The notes: generated by a model not told the origin, from the sequence alone. Positions 12,470-25,704 are shown, numbered from the stretch's first letter. The stretch is DNA of 64,000 bases from Atopsyche davidsoni (GCA_022113835.1 JAILWY010000016.1:7347501-7411500), one strand, 5' to 3'. Program-made: numbers and translations.

Positions 12470-13108
12470 TAAGTTACCGTGCGGGTCGGCGCTGGGTTCT
12501 CACGATACTCCCTCCCTGCGCCGCAGTCGTGGCCGGCGACGCTCGAGGCTCGCATCTTGGCCAGTACGGCCCGGGAAACGTTTGAGGAACGTTTACTTTT
12601 ACGGTACCTGTGACGGCAATTGTGACGGTCGTTTTATTTTTTAACCATAGTGTCGAAAAAAGCCCTCCACACACGACACGACTTAGCTTGCGATTGGCCG
12701 ATAACGTCCTATTTTGCGTTGTTTGCTTGGGGACGGTATCGGGTGATCGCAGGTTGGTCGCGAGCCGTGTCGCTGCGTGTGTAAGGGACTTGTTCTGTTT
12801 TTGAAACGTCGCGATTTTCGGTCGATTGGCAGCACTGCAAGCGCCAATTGTTTATTTGACAGTTCAAAAAATGGTCTCTAATGGTTTGGTCGTGCTCGCC
12901 GATCGCGTATTTTTGTTTATTTTGAGTTGTTAAAGTGTGTTTCGATTGTAATTACGTAGATAAAGTGCGCTTACAGTTTTTTAGTTTAATAAACAAGTAG
13001 TTTTTTTAATGTGTTGTTTTTGTTCTTACTTAAAAGTGTTTCTGTTTTAGAAGATAATGTGCGACATAGAAATAATTATTGCATTTGATTTAAAGTGATA
13101 AATCTTGA
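12470..13108 (+). promoter_or_regulatory. Possible promoter and 5' non-coding exon
   Basis: From 12470 to about 12850 the DNA is clearly richer in G+C and CpG than its surroundings and contains an inverted CCAAT box, GATTGG (12692-12697). The next 250 bp are T-rich and leader-like. They end at a strong donor, TTGA|GTAAGT (GT at 13109). A short frame beginning AAAATGGTC at about 12870 would be an upstream ORF. CpG-rich promoter followed by leader and donor is a reasonable reading, but there is no transcript evidence, and an enhancer would look similar. Confidence 0.3.
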
Positions 13109-14487
13109 GTAAGTAAATTTGTAATGTGTGTAGTTTTAATATAAATATTCAAGATAATTTATTTGTTTTTTTTTTTTTTTTGTATTATTAATTCTGTGAC
13201 GACCCAGAGTTAAAATAACATTATATTGTTTTTTTTTTAAAGTAGAAGTATATAACTGCATGCTAACACAAAAATCGACCATATTTGTTTCTTAACTTCT
13301 TTTAAATTTTTAGTGCCTAATTTTTAATAAATCTAAATCGATTAAAATTTGTGACAATAACTTTTAGCACAAAAACGACATTTTATTTAAAATACGTTTG
13401 TAAACTTGTTTACGTGTAAGATCGTCGCCTTGAAAAGTAACTCCAATTACTTTTAAACGTGTACTATATGCTTTGCAAAGAAGATAATCCATATATTGTC
13501 ACACTTGACGAATCGCCTTGACTTGACATATCGGTATCTAAATATATTTCTACCTATTTGAAGCAATCGTAGTGCCGCATTTCAGACAATCGGAAATAGA
13601 TATACCGTTAATATATACACGTTTTAAATATATGGTGATCTAGTAAATATTTTTATGCAATATTCGAAATCTTGCTAGTTAGAAGCTGAAGTGGCTGTAC
13701 GTAGTTGTTGCTGTTTTCAGGTTCTAAGAACAATAAGTTGGAAGATGTCCGAGATAGTTAGAGCCAAGTCATTGTCGTATGTGGGTCAGTGCATTCGCAC
13801 ATGGCCTGAAGGGGCGAAAGCGCCGGACGAGTACACATCAATTAATTGTTTCAATTCACGAATACACTCGAATGACCTAATGCAAATAAACGACATTTAA
13901 CACACATTGTTAATTATAACACTTTATCTAAATTTGGCTCTCATTTTAATATGTAATGAAATGACACAACGCGAAATATTTTGTAAAGAAACACGTGTCA
14001 TCTTTGGGTCTGTCCCGTGGCTTGTAGTTAGCGTAAAGCTTATCTTAAATTTTTGATTAATTATTAAGGTGATGCTGTTTATCATTAGTTCATTAGTGAT
14101 AGCTCTATGAGTTTGAAACTTGCGTATTTTATAGTTATTAGTATGATACTTCGAATTTTCCTTAGTGCATTATATTTTTTTCATCCAAATCGGTAATGTT
14201 TTCTTTTGGGGTTACAACTATTTATAAGCTTATAATAATTTTATGAATAACTCATGAATAATCCTTTTTATATATTTTCGAGACGATTCCTCAATTTGTT
14301 CAGCTAGCTTATTTACACGCTATGGGTACATCTAAATCTAAATCATACAGGATTTGACAAAAATAACGGCGATTGCTATACCATACAAAAGGAATAAAAT
14401 ATAACCAGTCTGAAGTCTCTTCTTGTGAAAACTATATAAATTAATTTAATTTTGTTTTAATACATTTAAATATATTTTAAATAATTT
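13109..14487. other. Non-coding stretch with a weak exon candidate
   Basis: Mostly AT-rich sequence with no clear gene. At 13722 an acceptor-like sequence, GTTGCTGTTTTCAG, precedes an ATG at 13745. The frame Met-Ser-Glu-Ile-Val-Arg-Ala-Lys reaches a weak donor (GTCAGT at 13785) in phase 1. This is listed under findings rather than as a gene. Poly-T runs occur near 13165 and 13230. Confidence 0.35.
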
Positions 14488-14610
14488 ACTTGAGTGATTT
14501 TTCCACATATTAATTTTTAATGATTTCACGTTATACATTGGCATTATCATACTGAGTAATAACATATAGTAACACCAATAAAATTTAACATGTGGAAAAA
14601 TCACTCAAGT
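14488..14610. mobile_element. 123-bp MITE-like element with 21-bp terminal inverted repeats
   Basis: The 21 bases at 14488-14508 (beginning ACTTGAGTGATTTTTCC) recur as a perfect complement at 14590-14610. The 81 bp between is non-coding. The adjoining sequence on the right (14611-14665) is similar to 48402-48463, so the mobile unit may be longer than the hairpin. A partial relative of the right terminal repeat (GTGAAAAAAAATCACCCAAG) is at about 43414-43434. Confidence 0.7.
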
Positions 14611-16063
14611 ATTTTATATAAAATATTAAAATGGAATTCCACCAAGAACTCTTGTCAAAAATATTGAATTCATTTAAATATTATAATAAATTGTTTTATA
14701 TGAAGTGGGTTCATAGGGTATTTGTTTGAATCAATGGTTTTGTTCAGTAAGCAACAGCCGACGTTTGCTCCCCAATGGTGAAACAGAACCGCCAGATCCG
14801 TGTCACGGGTTTTGCTGCAGGCGGGACCGGCAGAACTTCTATATCCGAAACAATAGGTCATGGGTCGCATTGCTTCATTGTTAAATCTTAGAATACATAT
14901 CTGTGCCACAGTATTAAAAATGCCTTTCTTGAACGGCCTCAGTGGAAAAAAATACGAAATTTAATTTGCTTAGCGCTTAAAGTTTTGAGAATAAATCCTA
15001 AAGATCAAATATTGCATTTTTTAGACATTCAACATGAGATGGCCAAAATAATAAAAAAATAATAAACTCGAAGAATTTATGCATTCTTTATACTTTTAAA
15101 AACTACTTTACCGAAACAATGAAAGAATTTAGTCAGTGAACTCTAGCTGTTAATATTTTTGTTAATTGTAAAACCATAATTACTTATAGGAATCTAGGAA
15201 CTCTCAAAAGATGAATATTTATCTTAAAGAATATGCACGGAGAAATTGCTTTCACTGAGATTTTTTAAACATAATAATTGACAAAGGTTAGATGTACTAG
15301 CTCGTTTATGATATAAGAGTTATACATCATATAAAATAATTTAATTATATCGAAAACAATCCCTTCTAAATTTCACCTATGATTTGATAAGATTAGAAAA
15401 AAAAATTATGTTTGCTATGCCTTTTTGTGCATATTGTAGCAATCTAAAAGGATTGTGACAATTCTCAAATATTCCAGCTGTAGCGGTTTCTATTGGTCGC
15501 GTGTATTTTTACATTGCTTTTGGATTCTTTTGTTGGGATTTTTTGACGCTTACTCCGCGTTGTTTGTCTTTGTTGTGATTGAATGGCCGGCGGGCCGTGC
15601 TGCGCGGAGTTAGATTACGGCTTGTCACGACACACGAGGAACTGCATTACGATAAAACGTCTTAAGTGCAAATTATTACAAGGGCATGCTATGCACATAA
15701 TAAATTACATTTATCTGCAAAAAGTTATTAGCATTGTCAATATAATTAAAAGTAGCTTTTTTTAAATGAAAAAATCTCTCAAAATATTTCCATTCATATT
15801 TGTATATTTTATCATTATTCACACTATTACCGAATTTCTTTTTAATAATTTAACATAGGGTTAAATAAATTTATATATTTTTAAAAACCGAAAAGATTTT
15901 GTTTATTTTATTTGAATTTTTTTAGTCTGTGTAAAAACTACATAAGTTTGAAAGTTGTGTGAAATAATGATTTGAATTAACGTTTATTATTTACAATTAG
16001 TTCATTTACCAATAAATTGTAAATAATAAGCGTCGTCATAATAATAATTTATGCTAGAGATGC

Positions 16064-16098
<35 letters not shown>

Positions 16099-17667
16099 TT
16101 ATTGCAAGTAACCTAGACTAATAACACGTTTCTAATTATTATTTAAAGCTTTTGTTTTTTTAGGTATGTTAATTCAAAACCCTAAACTTATTGCTATAAA
16201 TATATTTTCTAAAAATTTATAAAAGGCACCTAATTTTTTTGATCAACAAATATTTTTTGTAAAAATTATTTGAAAAAGTAATTTTTTAAAATGAATAATG
16301 ATTTAATGTATTTTTAAACTAAATGTTTATTTACTTAGTTCGTAATGATATTATAATCATCTAATTCTGAACCGTATAAATACCTGATTAATAGTAATTC
16401 CAGATAAAAATCACACTAACCGCGCAGTAACAGGTTCTGGCGACCTAGTTAGGAGCATTGTATTATTTTCGAAGAGCGTTTAATCAAAGTGCGAATTTTT
16501 TTATCGAAGTAATTTCTCAAAGCATTTGAATAACGAGAAAAACCTGTTTCTTTGAATTTCTCGCTGCTTCCACCTTATTTCACAACACTGTTATTATCAC
16601 TTAATTATACGTCAATAAATTGCAAAATACGACAGTACTGCGTGAATCTACCATACTTACAGCTACTTATTTCACTTTCAAAAGTCACCACATTATATTC
16701 GAACTGAAAAAAGTGACCCAACGTGATTAATAAATTATGAATAAACAAATATATATAAACAATGCAATACCAAGAGGAGTAGCCGTTGTGTAGTACATTT
16801 AAGAACCAGGCTGTATATTTTGAATCGATATAAATATTTAATTAAATTATTATGATATAAAGGTATACGTGTTTTGTGAAAATATTTATAAGAATGTAAG
16901 AATTACCCTGTATATATTATATAAATAGAAAACCTGTTGCTGAGGATCTGCAAATTAGATTTCTTCATTCATTCCTTTAGCAATGAATTATTAGCAGCAG
17001 AGAGATAATTTAGACTACGGACGCAATAATTCCGGGAATTAAGTTTTTAAGCCATTCACTACTTTACAAACATGTACATATTAATTGATAATGATTAAGA
17101 AGTCAACGCCCATTTGGATCTTTACATTGAAAATGTGAGCTCATAAATATTTAATTTAACCAGGTTGCAAATAATAAAACGATTATTTTTTGAAATTATT
17201 TAACTTATTAACCGTTTGATTAAAATCTGCTCAATTTGGTGCTCAACTGCGTGGCGTTAGGTAAGTTATGTTTCTAAGATAATTGATCTAAAGATTCTTC
17301 TGTGTATAAATTATCATATTATCGTTTGTATACTTTAAAGTGTTGGTTTCTTGCTGGTTTAGGAAAAACCTTTTATTGGTGTGAAATGAAAAATTCATTA
17401 CCAAACAAACATTTAAAATAAGACGCGACCGCCTGCTTTGGGATGGTTTACTTGCTGTTACAATTTAAATATACCAAAGATACGCTCGATAATGTCCCCA
17501 TCAAGAGACCCCCGGGATATGGATCTAATGCAAAGAAAACAAGGATTGATCCATCTCCAAACACAAATCGACTATCGTTATTGTTTCTAACAAGCGGTAT
17601 ATTTGTAATTTCGTAGTGATTTTGTCAATCCAATGATTTAGCGAACGTTTCACTGTCAACAATAATT
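14611..17667. other. Non-coding stretch with a hairpin and a (TA)n tract
   Basis: No gene is supported. At 15981-16032 two 18-bp arms (CGTTTATTATTTACAATT and a complement with one mismatch) flank a 16-base loop, an AT-rich hairpin of unknown role. A pure (TA)n tract runs from 16066 to 16095. At about 15500-15610 a GC-richer block carries an inverted CCAAT-like TATTGGTC and a small ATG-initiated frame at 15583 with no donor, a weak promoter candidate at best. Confidence 0.4.
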
Positions 17668-17724
17668 AAACTTAATTAAGTTTGATAATTAATTTAATTA
17701 TTCTGTTTAAATTAAATTAATTAT
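17668..17724. repeat. Adjacent AT palindromes
   Basis: AAACTTAATTAAGTTT (17668-17683) is a perfect 16-bp palindrome. It is followed by a 15-bp inverted repeat, ATAATTAATTTAATT at 17685-17699 against its complement at 17710-17724, with a 10-bp spacer. Together they form about 57 bp of self-complementary DNA, about 120 bp left of the mariner insertion. Its role is unknown. Such AT palindromes are often unstable and can act as insertion hotspots. Confidence 0.6.
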
Positions 17725-17846
17725 TTAAATTTAGTTAATTAAATAAAAATAAAACTAAAAAAATGAATTTGAGCAATAACTCGGTGAATAAATGAAGCTT
17801 ATATTCAATAACGCGTTTTTTACCATGTATGTGAAACGCTAACTTA

Positions 17847-19137
17847 CGAGGGTCGTCGATGTATTTCCGGCCTAAAGAAGAAAACGCAACATTTTTTAAA
17901 TTTTGAACTTTTTTTTTTCAACATAGGTCTTTTCTAGGGCGATATACTTTTCAAGACGATGTTCCAATTTTTTTTTCCCTTCTGAATAGTAGAATTTGTC
18001 GAGGTCCTCGAAATAGTGCGAAGTATCGGTTATGACTTTATCATTTGTGGCGAAGCGGCGTCCTCCGAGCCATTTTTTCAGGTTTGGGAACAGGAAAAAG
18101 TCACTGGCAGCCAAATCAGGCGAATATGATGGGTGGTCGACAAATATGTAGCCTAAATGGCGTAATTTTGTCATTACAGTGGCCGACTTGTGCTCCGGTG
18201 CGTTGTCTTGGTGAAAGAGCACTTTTTTTAGGGCCATTCCGCGGCGTTTTTTCATCAGTTTGGCATCGAAACGGTTCAATAACTGAGCGTAGTACTTTCC
18301 AGTGATGGTTTTACCCTTTTCTAAGTAGTCGATGTGGATAGTGGCTTTTGCATCCCAAAAAACAGTCGCCATAACCTTTCCGGCCGATCGAGTCGTCTTC
18401 GCCTTCTTCGGCGGCGCTTCGCCGCTTTTTCTCCACTGCTTCGACTGTTCCTTGGTCTCCGGTGTGTAATAATGGATCCATGTCTTATCGACGGTTACGA
18501 ATCGGCGCCAAAAATCGGTCGGATTATATTTTAAAATCGCCAGAAGCGTCTCCGAAGTGGTCACACGTTTGTGTTTTTGGTCGATAGTGAGCAAACTCGG
18601 CACCAATCGCGCTGAGAGCTTGCGCATATCTTAATTACTGTGCACGTTGTGAACACGGTCCAAAGAGAAGTTTACAGCCTCGGCTAGCTTTCTGATTTTG
18701 ATTCGGCGATCGGCTATAATGATATCATGGGTTTTTTTTATCATTTCCGGCGTGGTGACGATATTTGGACCCCCCGGGCGGTCCTTATCAAAAACACTCG
18801 TAAGACCACGAACTAATTCAGCTTTCCAAAACTTGACTATTATTATTGATGGAACAGACTCCCCGTAAACAGAATCCAACTCAGCTTTGATTTCCGCATT
18901 GTTTTTCCCTTTCAAATGAAAAGGAACTTAATCACCGAACGATACTCAATTTTTTGCATTTTTTACAAATCGCAAAAGACGCTTCACGTTTATGGCTGCC
19001 AAAACCAAACTAAATGTTTTTTTGCTTCAAATTTTGACGTGTGTCATCTGAAGGATGGCGAATGTCAAAAAAATTAGCAATTTTGTTCTACGGTAACGCT
19101 ATCTATGTTAGGCCGGGTATACCTCGAACCGCCTACG
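17847..19137 (-). mobile_element. Mariner-family DNA transposon, near complete, inactive
   Basis: A Tc1/mariner superfamily element of about 1.29 kb, the usual size for mariners, in minus orientation. Its terminal repeats can be aligned by eye: the right end, read on the minus strand, is CGTAGGCGGTTCGAGG and the left end is CGAGGGTCGTCGATG. Both then continue into a shared CCGGCCTAA. The repeats are imperfect (diverged). Each end is bordered by TA (17845-17846 and 19138-19139), consistent with the TA target-site duplication of the family. The interior carries a single transposase frame broken by one frameshift and one stop (separate entry), so the copy should be non-autonomous. The diverged ends and few disruptions suggest moderate age. 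Confidence 0.9.
17896..18959 (-). pseudogene. Mariner transposase pseudogene (D,D34D)
   Basis: A transposase that would cut and paste the surrounding element. Reading starts at the ATG at 18959 (Met-Gln-Lys-Ile-Glu-Tyr-Arg). An apparent 2-base insertion near 18918-18925 shifts the frame in the first helix-turn-helix, just before Lys-Gly-Lys. An in-frame TAA at 18631-18633 interrupts the linker between the DNA-binding and catalytic halves. The 243-codon C-terminal piece (from 18627) keeps the WVPxLLT-like motif as LVPSLLT and the catalytic acidic residues D47 (VTVDKTW), D141 (FHQDNAP) and D176 (SPDLAASDFF). The last two are separated by 34 residues, as mariners require. The usual Glu after the first Asp is Lys here. 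Total coding length of about 340-345 codons equals the family norm. With both lesions it cannot make a full protein. The intact catalytic triad suggests the lesions are recent relative to the element's history. Confidence 0.9.
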
Positions 19138-22100
19138 TACTTTCGATATATATATATATATAGTCTTTCAATCGACTGCTACTGACTTCTGTAACTGTTA
19201 TTTGAATATACAAAGTGTGTCTACTATTTTCCATCGTCACCCACAAATACTTGGCTAAAGCTTTCTGTCGGCTGTGCAGCAAATATTTTAGATTTGATGC
19301 GCATTTGAATGATCGGATCCTCCACCTGCATAGAATCTGACCCTGTTTCATTGTGCTTGAGAGTCATATTCTATTCGCAGATCCCGGTTGATGAGCTGTT
19401 AAATGCGGCGCTCTGGGCAGGCCGGCTATAGAATTCAGGAAATAAGTAATGACGCGTAATACTAGGGCTCCGGCCAGCGCCGGAGCCTTGCTTATTGCCG
19501 GGCGTAGAAAGCTCGATGCTGACTTTAAGTGGTGACGTCATAAATTATTTTTTATTTCTATGTATATTCACTGTGCGTGTGTTAATTGTAAGGACCGGAT
19601 GAGTGCCTTTAAAGTAAACAGGAGTTGCTTTTAGATTTTTTATTTATTGTACAAGTGATGTCAAGTAAATCTGGTTTCATTATTTTTTTTTTTCTGTTCA
19701 GTGATATCAATTCTGTATTGATATCATATTATAGTTGTTAATGGTTATATTTTTGTTTTTAAGATAATATCTATAGTGTTTGAAAAGAAAATTGCATGGA
19801 CAAATTTGGCGATTAAAATTATTGTTAAAATACATTAAACCAGCGAATGGCCAAATCTTTTTAAAATCAACTCAATTTAAGTATTTTATGTTAGAATAGT
19901 TATATATATATTTTCATGAAAATATATATTCAATGAAAATAATTTAAGTTATAGTAAAAGCAATTGGCGGCCATTTTCTCAGATCACTATGGCTGCCTCC
20001 ACGGGCGGCACTGCCCCAGCCTGGAGGCGGTAGCTGCGCCTGATTACACCCCTTTGTCCGGCGTTAAATGAAGCCGCCCTCGCTCTCTCGCCGACAACTG
20101 TTAATAAGGGATGCGCAGTACGCCGCCTGTTTATTCATGACCGCTGTTTTATTCCTTTCGAAATAGCGCTTTATAGACTAGAGGAGCAGATTGCTGCCTT
20201 AAACAGTAAAATTTGTTTGCGGTTTAGTTGCTGTGTAGATATTTTCTCTGCAGATGAAAAGCTGGCCATACACCAAAAATAAATAGACTCTTCTGAAAAA
20301 TATTACAGTTATAAAGCCATGGAGTTTATATGAATTTCATATAGTATGCTATGATAATAAGCAGACAATATCTTACATGTTACTAAAACTCCTCTTTATT
20401 TTTAAAATTTTGCCATATAGTTAATACAAAACGACGATATATTTTTTTACGCTTTTTGAATTTTTAGGTTGATTTTTTTATTAATACTTTTTGTCCTATA
20501 AATGATAGTACAAAAATACATCCCATAAATCATCTAACTAACTGCGTTGCGGAGAACTTCGTCGTGTGCGGTTGTCTGGTCTTCGCGTACATTCTTCCCC
20601 CTTGCTGGCTTTAGCTTTCACTCAGCTGCTTAGCTCTCAACCATCTCCAGGTGTGTGCTGAGCTTTAGCTGCGACCTGTCAAGTCACCTACTTGCTCGCG
20701 TGAAACCCAAACATGGCGTTTCTTTGCTTTGACGTGTTCCTAGTAAATGTTTAAGCGATCCATCCAGATTCACTTATTCTTGTTTTATTGCCCTCTTTAA
20801 GTTTTTATAGACAGTTAATCAAATTTATACGAAGACTTTAGTTTAGCGGATTTTTTTATATAATGCATTTTTTTAGGTTTGACATTTCAATATAATTGCT
20901 TAGGCTTTTTCAAAATATTTAATTGTTTTGTTAGTTGCGCAATAAATTGAGTATTTATATCAAACTTTATCTGTTTTATATAAAAATCAAATCTTTATCA
21001 AATAACTTGAAATAAACATTTTCTAGAATCTTATAAAACAATTTCTTCAGCAAAAGTTTCATATTTTAGAATATTTTACAAAATATCGGTTTTAAGAAAC
21101 TTTACTTCATAATAACTTGCAATTTGATAGTTTCTGATTTTATGTTTAGGTAAACTTTGACTTATTTATCATAAATATGATTACACAAATTTCTTGATAA
21201 TAAGATAACGCCAAAGTCAATGAGTTAGAAAACCGAGTGTAACTAAACTTCGCACAAGATTTATTAGTAAAATGAAGCGTATATTATTTTACAAACTACA
21301 AACCCCCAAATGTTTGATTTGTAATAAATAAAAAAAATGAATACGGTCGTCTGAAATATTCTGAACGTTTTACAGGTGCTCAAGGATATCTGATACAATG
21401 TTGAGACTATTCAATCTTGCCTGACTTGTGTTGTTAATTGGGTTACAAGAAATTTGGGTTAGGCGAGGTCAGGCTGCAGGGGATTTTCCAGCTTGCCCAG
21501 TGAACTGAGAGGGTTTCGTGGGTCGAGACAATGCTGAAAGAGTGGCACGCCTATTCATCTCGAGGATGAAAAGATTGATTAGCATCATTTTCACAATCCT
21601 CAGAAAGTAAGTCAAACGTTCTTTTTGTTTTGATGTTATCTTATTTAATATCATTGTTACAATGATTTTTCACCTATTACTGGGATAGTTATATACTTGT
21701 ATACATTTTTTTTATGAAGGAAATTGTTTAGTTGATTAAAGTTTGTGGATTTCAATGTCAACGTTTGGTTTCATCTCATTTTGTATAAAATCTATTATAA
21801 AATATATATAAATAATATTATTTAAATTATCAAAACAGAACTGCATAAACCTTTTTTTATTTAAACTATATACTTTTTTTGTTATGATTAATTTATTTTT
21901 TGTTTAATATTACCCGTATTTGCATTATTCGTGAATATCACAATGTAGTTTGAGACCAAAGAATGTTGTCATTTTATAGAAGTATAGTATTTTCGGTGAA
22001 ATGATTTTCCTACTTGTGAATATTCTGAAAACGTAAAAAAATAACTTTTGATTCGTGTCTTTAATAAGCTCGTATAACATTTTAATAAAACTGTAATTTA

Positions 22101-23749
22101 AACAAATCTATTTAAGAATTTTCCAATAGAAATTCGTTGATGGAAAAATAACTTTTTTGCTTGGAAAAGTCTTTTTGACTACAAATTGATTTAGAAGTAA
22201 TTTTGTCTCTCATTTGCCTCAATTACAAGGGCTTTCGCTGGTCGTTCGATGTCAATAGGGAGGGTCGCAGGGTGGACGCGCTCCCATGGCATCCCCTGAA
22301 ATCAACCCCTATCACATTAAGTAGCTCGGTGGACACGCAGACTATCTGTCGGCGGAAGGTAGATTGCGGGGAAATGATTGTGAAATTTTATGCACGCAAT
22401 GGTTGGAGGCTTTGTTGAATTATTAATTTGGCGTTCGGTGGAGCTTTACTGGAAGAAAGAAGTTCATTTTTCATTTATAAAATTTTAGAAAAGCATATTT
22501 GTCCATTCTGTATGCCATAAATTATTGACAATACCGCGCGGTAGGTTCTTATTTTGGGCTTATAATAGTTTTTTTTTAATAATTTATACTAAATTATATA
22601 AAGAAATAGTACTGATCAATGTATGGCGTAGGGCTATAGTTGCCTAAAGTATATCAATCGATAAATAAATTACCTCGACAAAAACACTTTAAATTAAATA
22701 ATGCTGATGAAGACAACGTGAACCTTTATTTATTAAATTTGTTCGAATTCTCTGAACTGCTCTTTTTATTCTGTCAGGTCTCTGTCGCTCTTCTAACAAA
22801 TAAAATAATGTTACAGCTTGAAAAATATTCTCAGAACTATGTGACAGTCAATTTTTAAACTTTTTTATAAAAAAAAATTAAATTGACATGTGTTTTTCCC
22901 ACAATCCATATTTCATGTTGGTGTCTATTGCGTTTCTTAATCGATACCCGTTTTTAATTATTTTCGATAAGTATTTCATTCTTGAACAAGAGGGAATGTA
23001 TTTAATTAGATATGCCAGTGTATTATAGCTCAATACGGCTAAGCTCGACTGATCCGAAATCGAGCTCAGCTCGTATCGCGCAATGTACAGTTGCTTTGAT
23101 ACACTGACAGATGCTTAGATTTAGGATTACTTATCAAGGAAAAACTGTGATACAAAATATAACATAAATACTCTACGGTTTGCATTACATTCTCTTGATT
23201 ATAAGTATGCCATAGATTACTATGTATTATTTTAACGTCTCCGGAATGCGTAGTTTCATTTGAAAGAAAACCTACGAAAAAAAGATTGTGTAAATCACTA
23301 ATCTTTCATAAACCATGATTTTTTGACTCACTCTGCTTTATATTTTATCTATATCTATGTTATGGATCAGTCAATCAGATGCGTATTTATTACCCATTAC
23401 GGTGATATTACATCACGATGATATTTTTCTGAGAGTTTCTTTAAATCATCTTCTATATATGAACTAATGTGCCTAATCATATTAGTAATTATATTTTATC
23501 CTTCTGTATGTACGGGTACTCGTATGTACAATTAAAAATTAAAACCAAGCTATTCTCTTATTTAATATTTTTTTCTATGGAACAATAAGCATCTTTGCTA
23601 ATTAATTAACTATGTGTATTAAATATACATTCAAACACCACTGAAAAAATATTTTTTTTGCCCTAGTAACGCAGTTTTTTTTATTTATTGATAAGCTATA
23701 TTCAGTTTGCCTATGATGAAGGTAAAATCAAATGCTTTTGAATGATCGC
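19138..23749. other. Non-coding stretch with GC-richer islands and a strong hairpin
   Basis: No gene is supported. A perfect 9-bp stem with a CAGC loop, GGCTCCGGC...GCCGGAGCC, lies at 19466-19487. It is flanked by AATAAGTAA (19441) and TTGCTTATT (19488-19496), which can pair further with one mismatch. GC-richer islands occur at about 19975-20150, 20545-20740 and 22225-22400. The second has a CAGGTGTG and a CACCTACTTG sequence. These islands lack splice-framed open reading frames and are better candidates for regulatory DNA than exons. Short frames here have no recognisable product. Confidence 0.4.
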
Positions 23750-23854
23750 TTAAGCCCGGTACATACGCAGCGACACAACTTATACCGATCAGCCAATAGC
23801 GTCCCTATCGGTTATGTTGGTTGTCAAGTGTCGCAGCGTGTATGGATGACTTTA
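23750..23854. mobile_element. Short inverted-repeat element, family X copy 1
   Basis: About 105 bp with imperfect terminal inverted repeats. CATACGCAGCGACAC (23762-23776) opposes GTGTCGCAGCGTGTATG (23828-23844), with an inner pair ATACCGAT / ATCGGTTAT. The outer flanks TTAAGC and GACTTTA are also roughly complementary. The same layout and end sequence (CACGCTGCGAC, then a CCGATAACC-type inner arm) occurs at 41008-41133, so this is a family of small non-autonomous elements. A GC-rich block follows immediately on the right (23865-23990). Confidence 0.65.
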
Positions 23855-25610
23855 GGGTTTTGCTAATCGCCGCGGCCGTTGCTCTCCATTCTCAGCCCGC
23901 CACTGGGAGCAGGCGACACTTGCCGCTGACACAATGAGCGCGAGCTCCGGACGCTGTCTTGCGTGTGACGCAAGCTTGTGTGGGAGGAACAAGAAATTAC
24001 AATCAGTTTTTGAATCAATTTATTTAAAACGTTAACGAAACTGCGTATCGATTAGCTCGCGCTGAATTAGAGCAGATATGAATCGATAAATGTTTGTTGA
24101 AACTAAGTTCAGATTTTTTTATTATCTTGATTTGAAACATATTTTTTTTAACGCTGTTGAATAATATTATAATTCGGTTAATACTTGATTGCGTTTTCCT
24201 AGTAATGTGGATTATGTTTTCATTTGAAAAGAATAATACTCACTTTTTTTAGTGATCAGTTTTTTCAAACGTCGACGTGACGTCACGCAGTGACTGTTGC
24301 AGATGATATGAAAAAAACGTGCAATAAAATGAAAGCAATTTCACGTTTAATTGAAAAAAATCTATTACCAAGAGCAAGTTTTTCTATATTACTGAAAGCA
24401 AAAAATTTGTATGATGTATTCTTATATAAATAGCGAGTTTATTTTATGTTTTTTTTCATAAATATGGACCAAAAGTCAACAAACCAATTACAGCAGAAAA
24501 AATATTGAATAATTACAACTTAAATACGTAATATTACAAATTTTAATAGCCAAATACAATCAATGTACTTTTGTTTATTTATGATTGTACCGGTGTGCGC
24601 TGCAGCTATCTTTCAGCATTGCGAATTTCAATCCACATTAAGCCCGTTAGGAGTGAGCATGTCACGTTCCAAGGGGAGGTACACGTAGCCCTCTATTTGT
24701 CGATGATAATAAATCAACCGATCAGACGAATAATCAGTGCATCTCCAGCAATTGTTACTATGTTATTATTTAATGTGATTTTGTTATTAAAAGGTATTGT
24801 ATTTAAAAGTTACAGTAATGATGAAAATGAAATATGGTTGAGAAATAAAAAAGCAAATAAAATATAATATGCAAGAAGTGGAAATAGTTTCTGGTGTTCT
24901 TCGGTATTTAAGGTTGTTTTTGCATCTGTATCTGGATATTAAAACATACACATTATACAGAAAATCATAAGAATACGTTCAATGTAAATTCATTAAATCC
25001 ATTAGGGTTGTTTGTCTCCTTTTCCACGCGTTCCTCTTGATGCTGTCGCCGCAGTTCTACAGTCTCAAAGAATGGGAAAGTTGAATTCTCGTAATTAATG
25101 TTTTTTATTGTTTGCTTTATTTGTAAATGTTTCAGGAATTCTGATTGATCCGTGAAAATTGAATGTTTATTAACAGTACTCAAAAAAAATTTTTTTTTCT
25201 GAAAACTCCATGGAAGCATGATAGTGGGCAAGCACTTTAGTGGGTTACCATACTAGTCATATAGTTTCACCACTCATTGAATAGTTTTTTTTTAAATTCG
25301 TAGATATTGTATAACCATCGCTCCAAAATGTAAATGATTAATTATCAATGCAAAAAGTCTAATTTGTCCAGTGCGAGTTAGTTATTATATAAATGGCGCT
25401 AGGTAATATTATTTATATCAATTATTCCGGGCGATTCAGTGGGCTGAGCAAATGAATGTATAATGTCGCTCCCCGAAGATCACTGGTCGTTTTTCTGATC
25501 ATGATCGATTGGTTTTGTAAGCGAATATTAATACTATACTCCAAGGCGAGCGCAAGAGAGGCTTGGTATTGTAGTTACATATAACACGTGCAGGCTTATT
25601 AAGTTTCATA

Positions 25611-25704
<94 letters not shown>

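Noticed and set aside
18045..18534. Plus-strand frames of 66-86 codons opposite the mariner
   Set aside because: They are antisense shadows of the transposase coding sequence.
24571..24867. 98-codon + strand frame
   Set aside because: No known domain. It ends in low-complexity Lys/Asn/Ile sequence and has no promoter or splice support.
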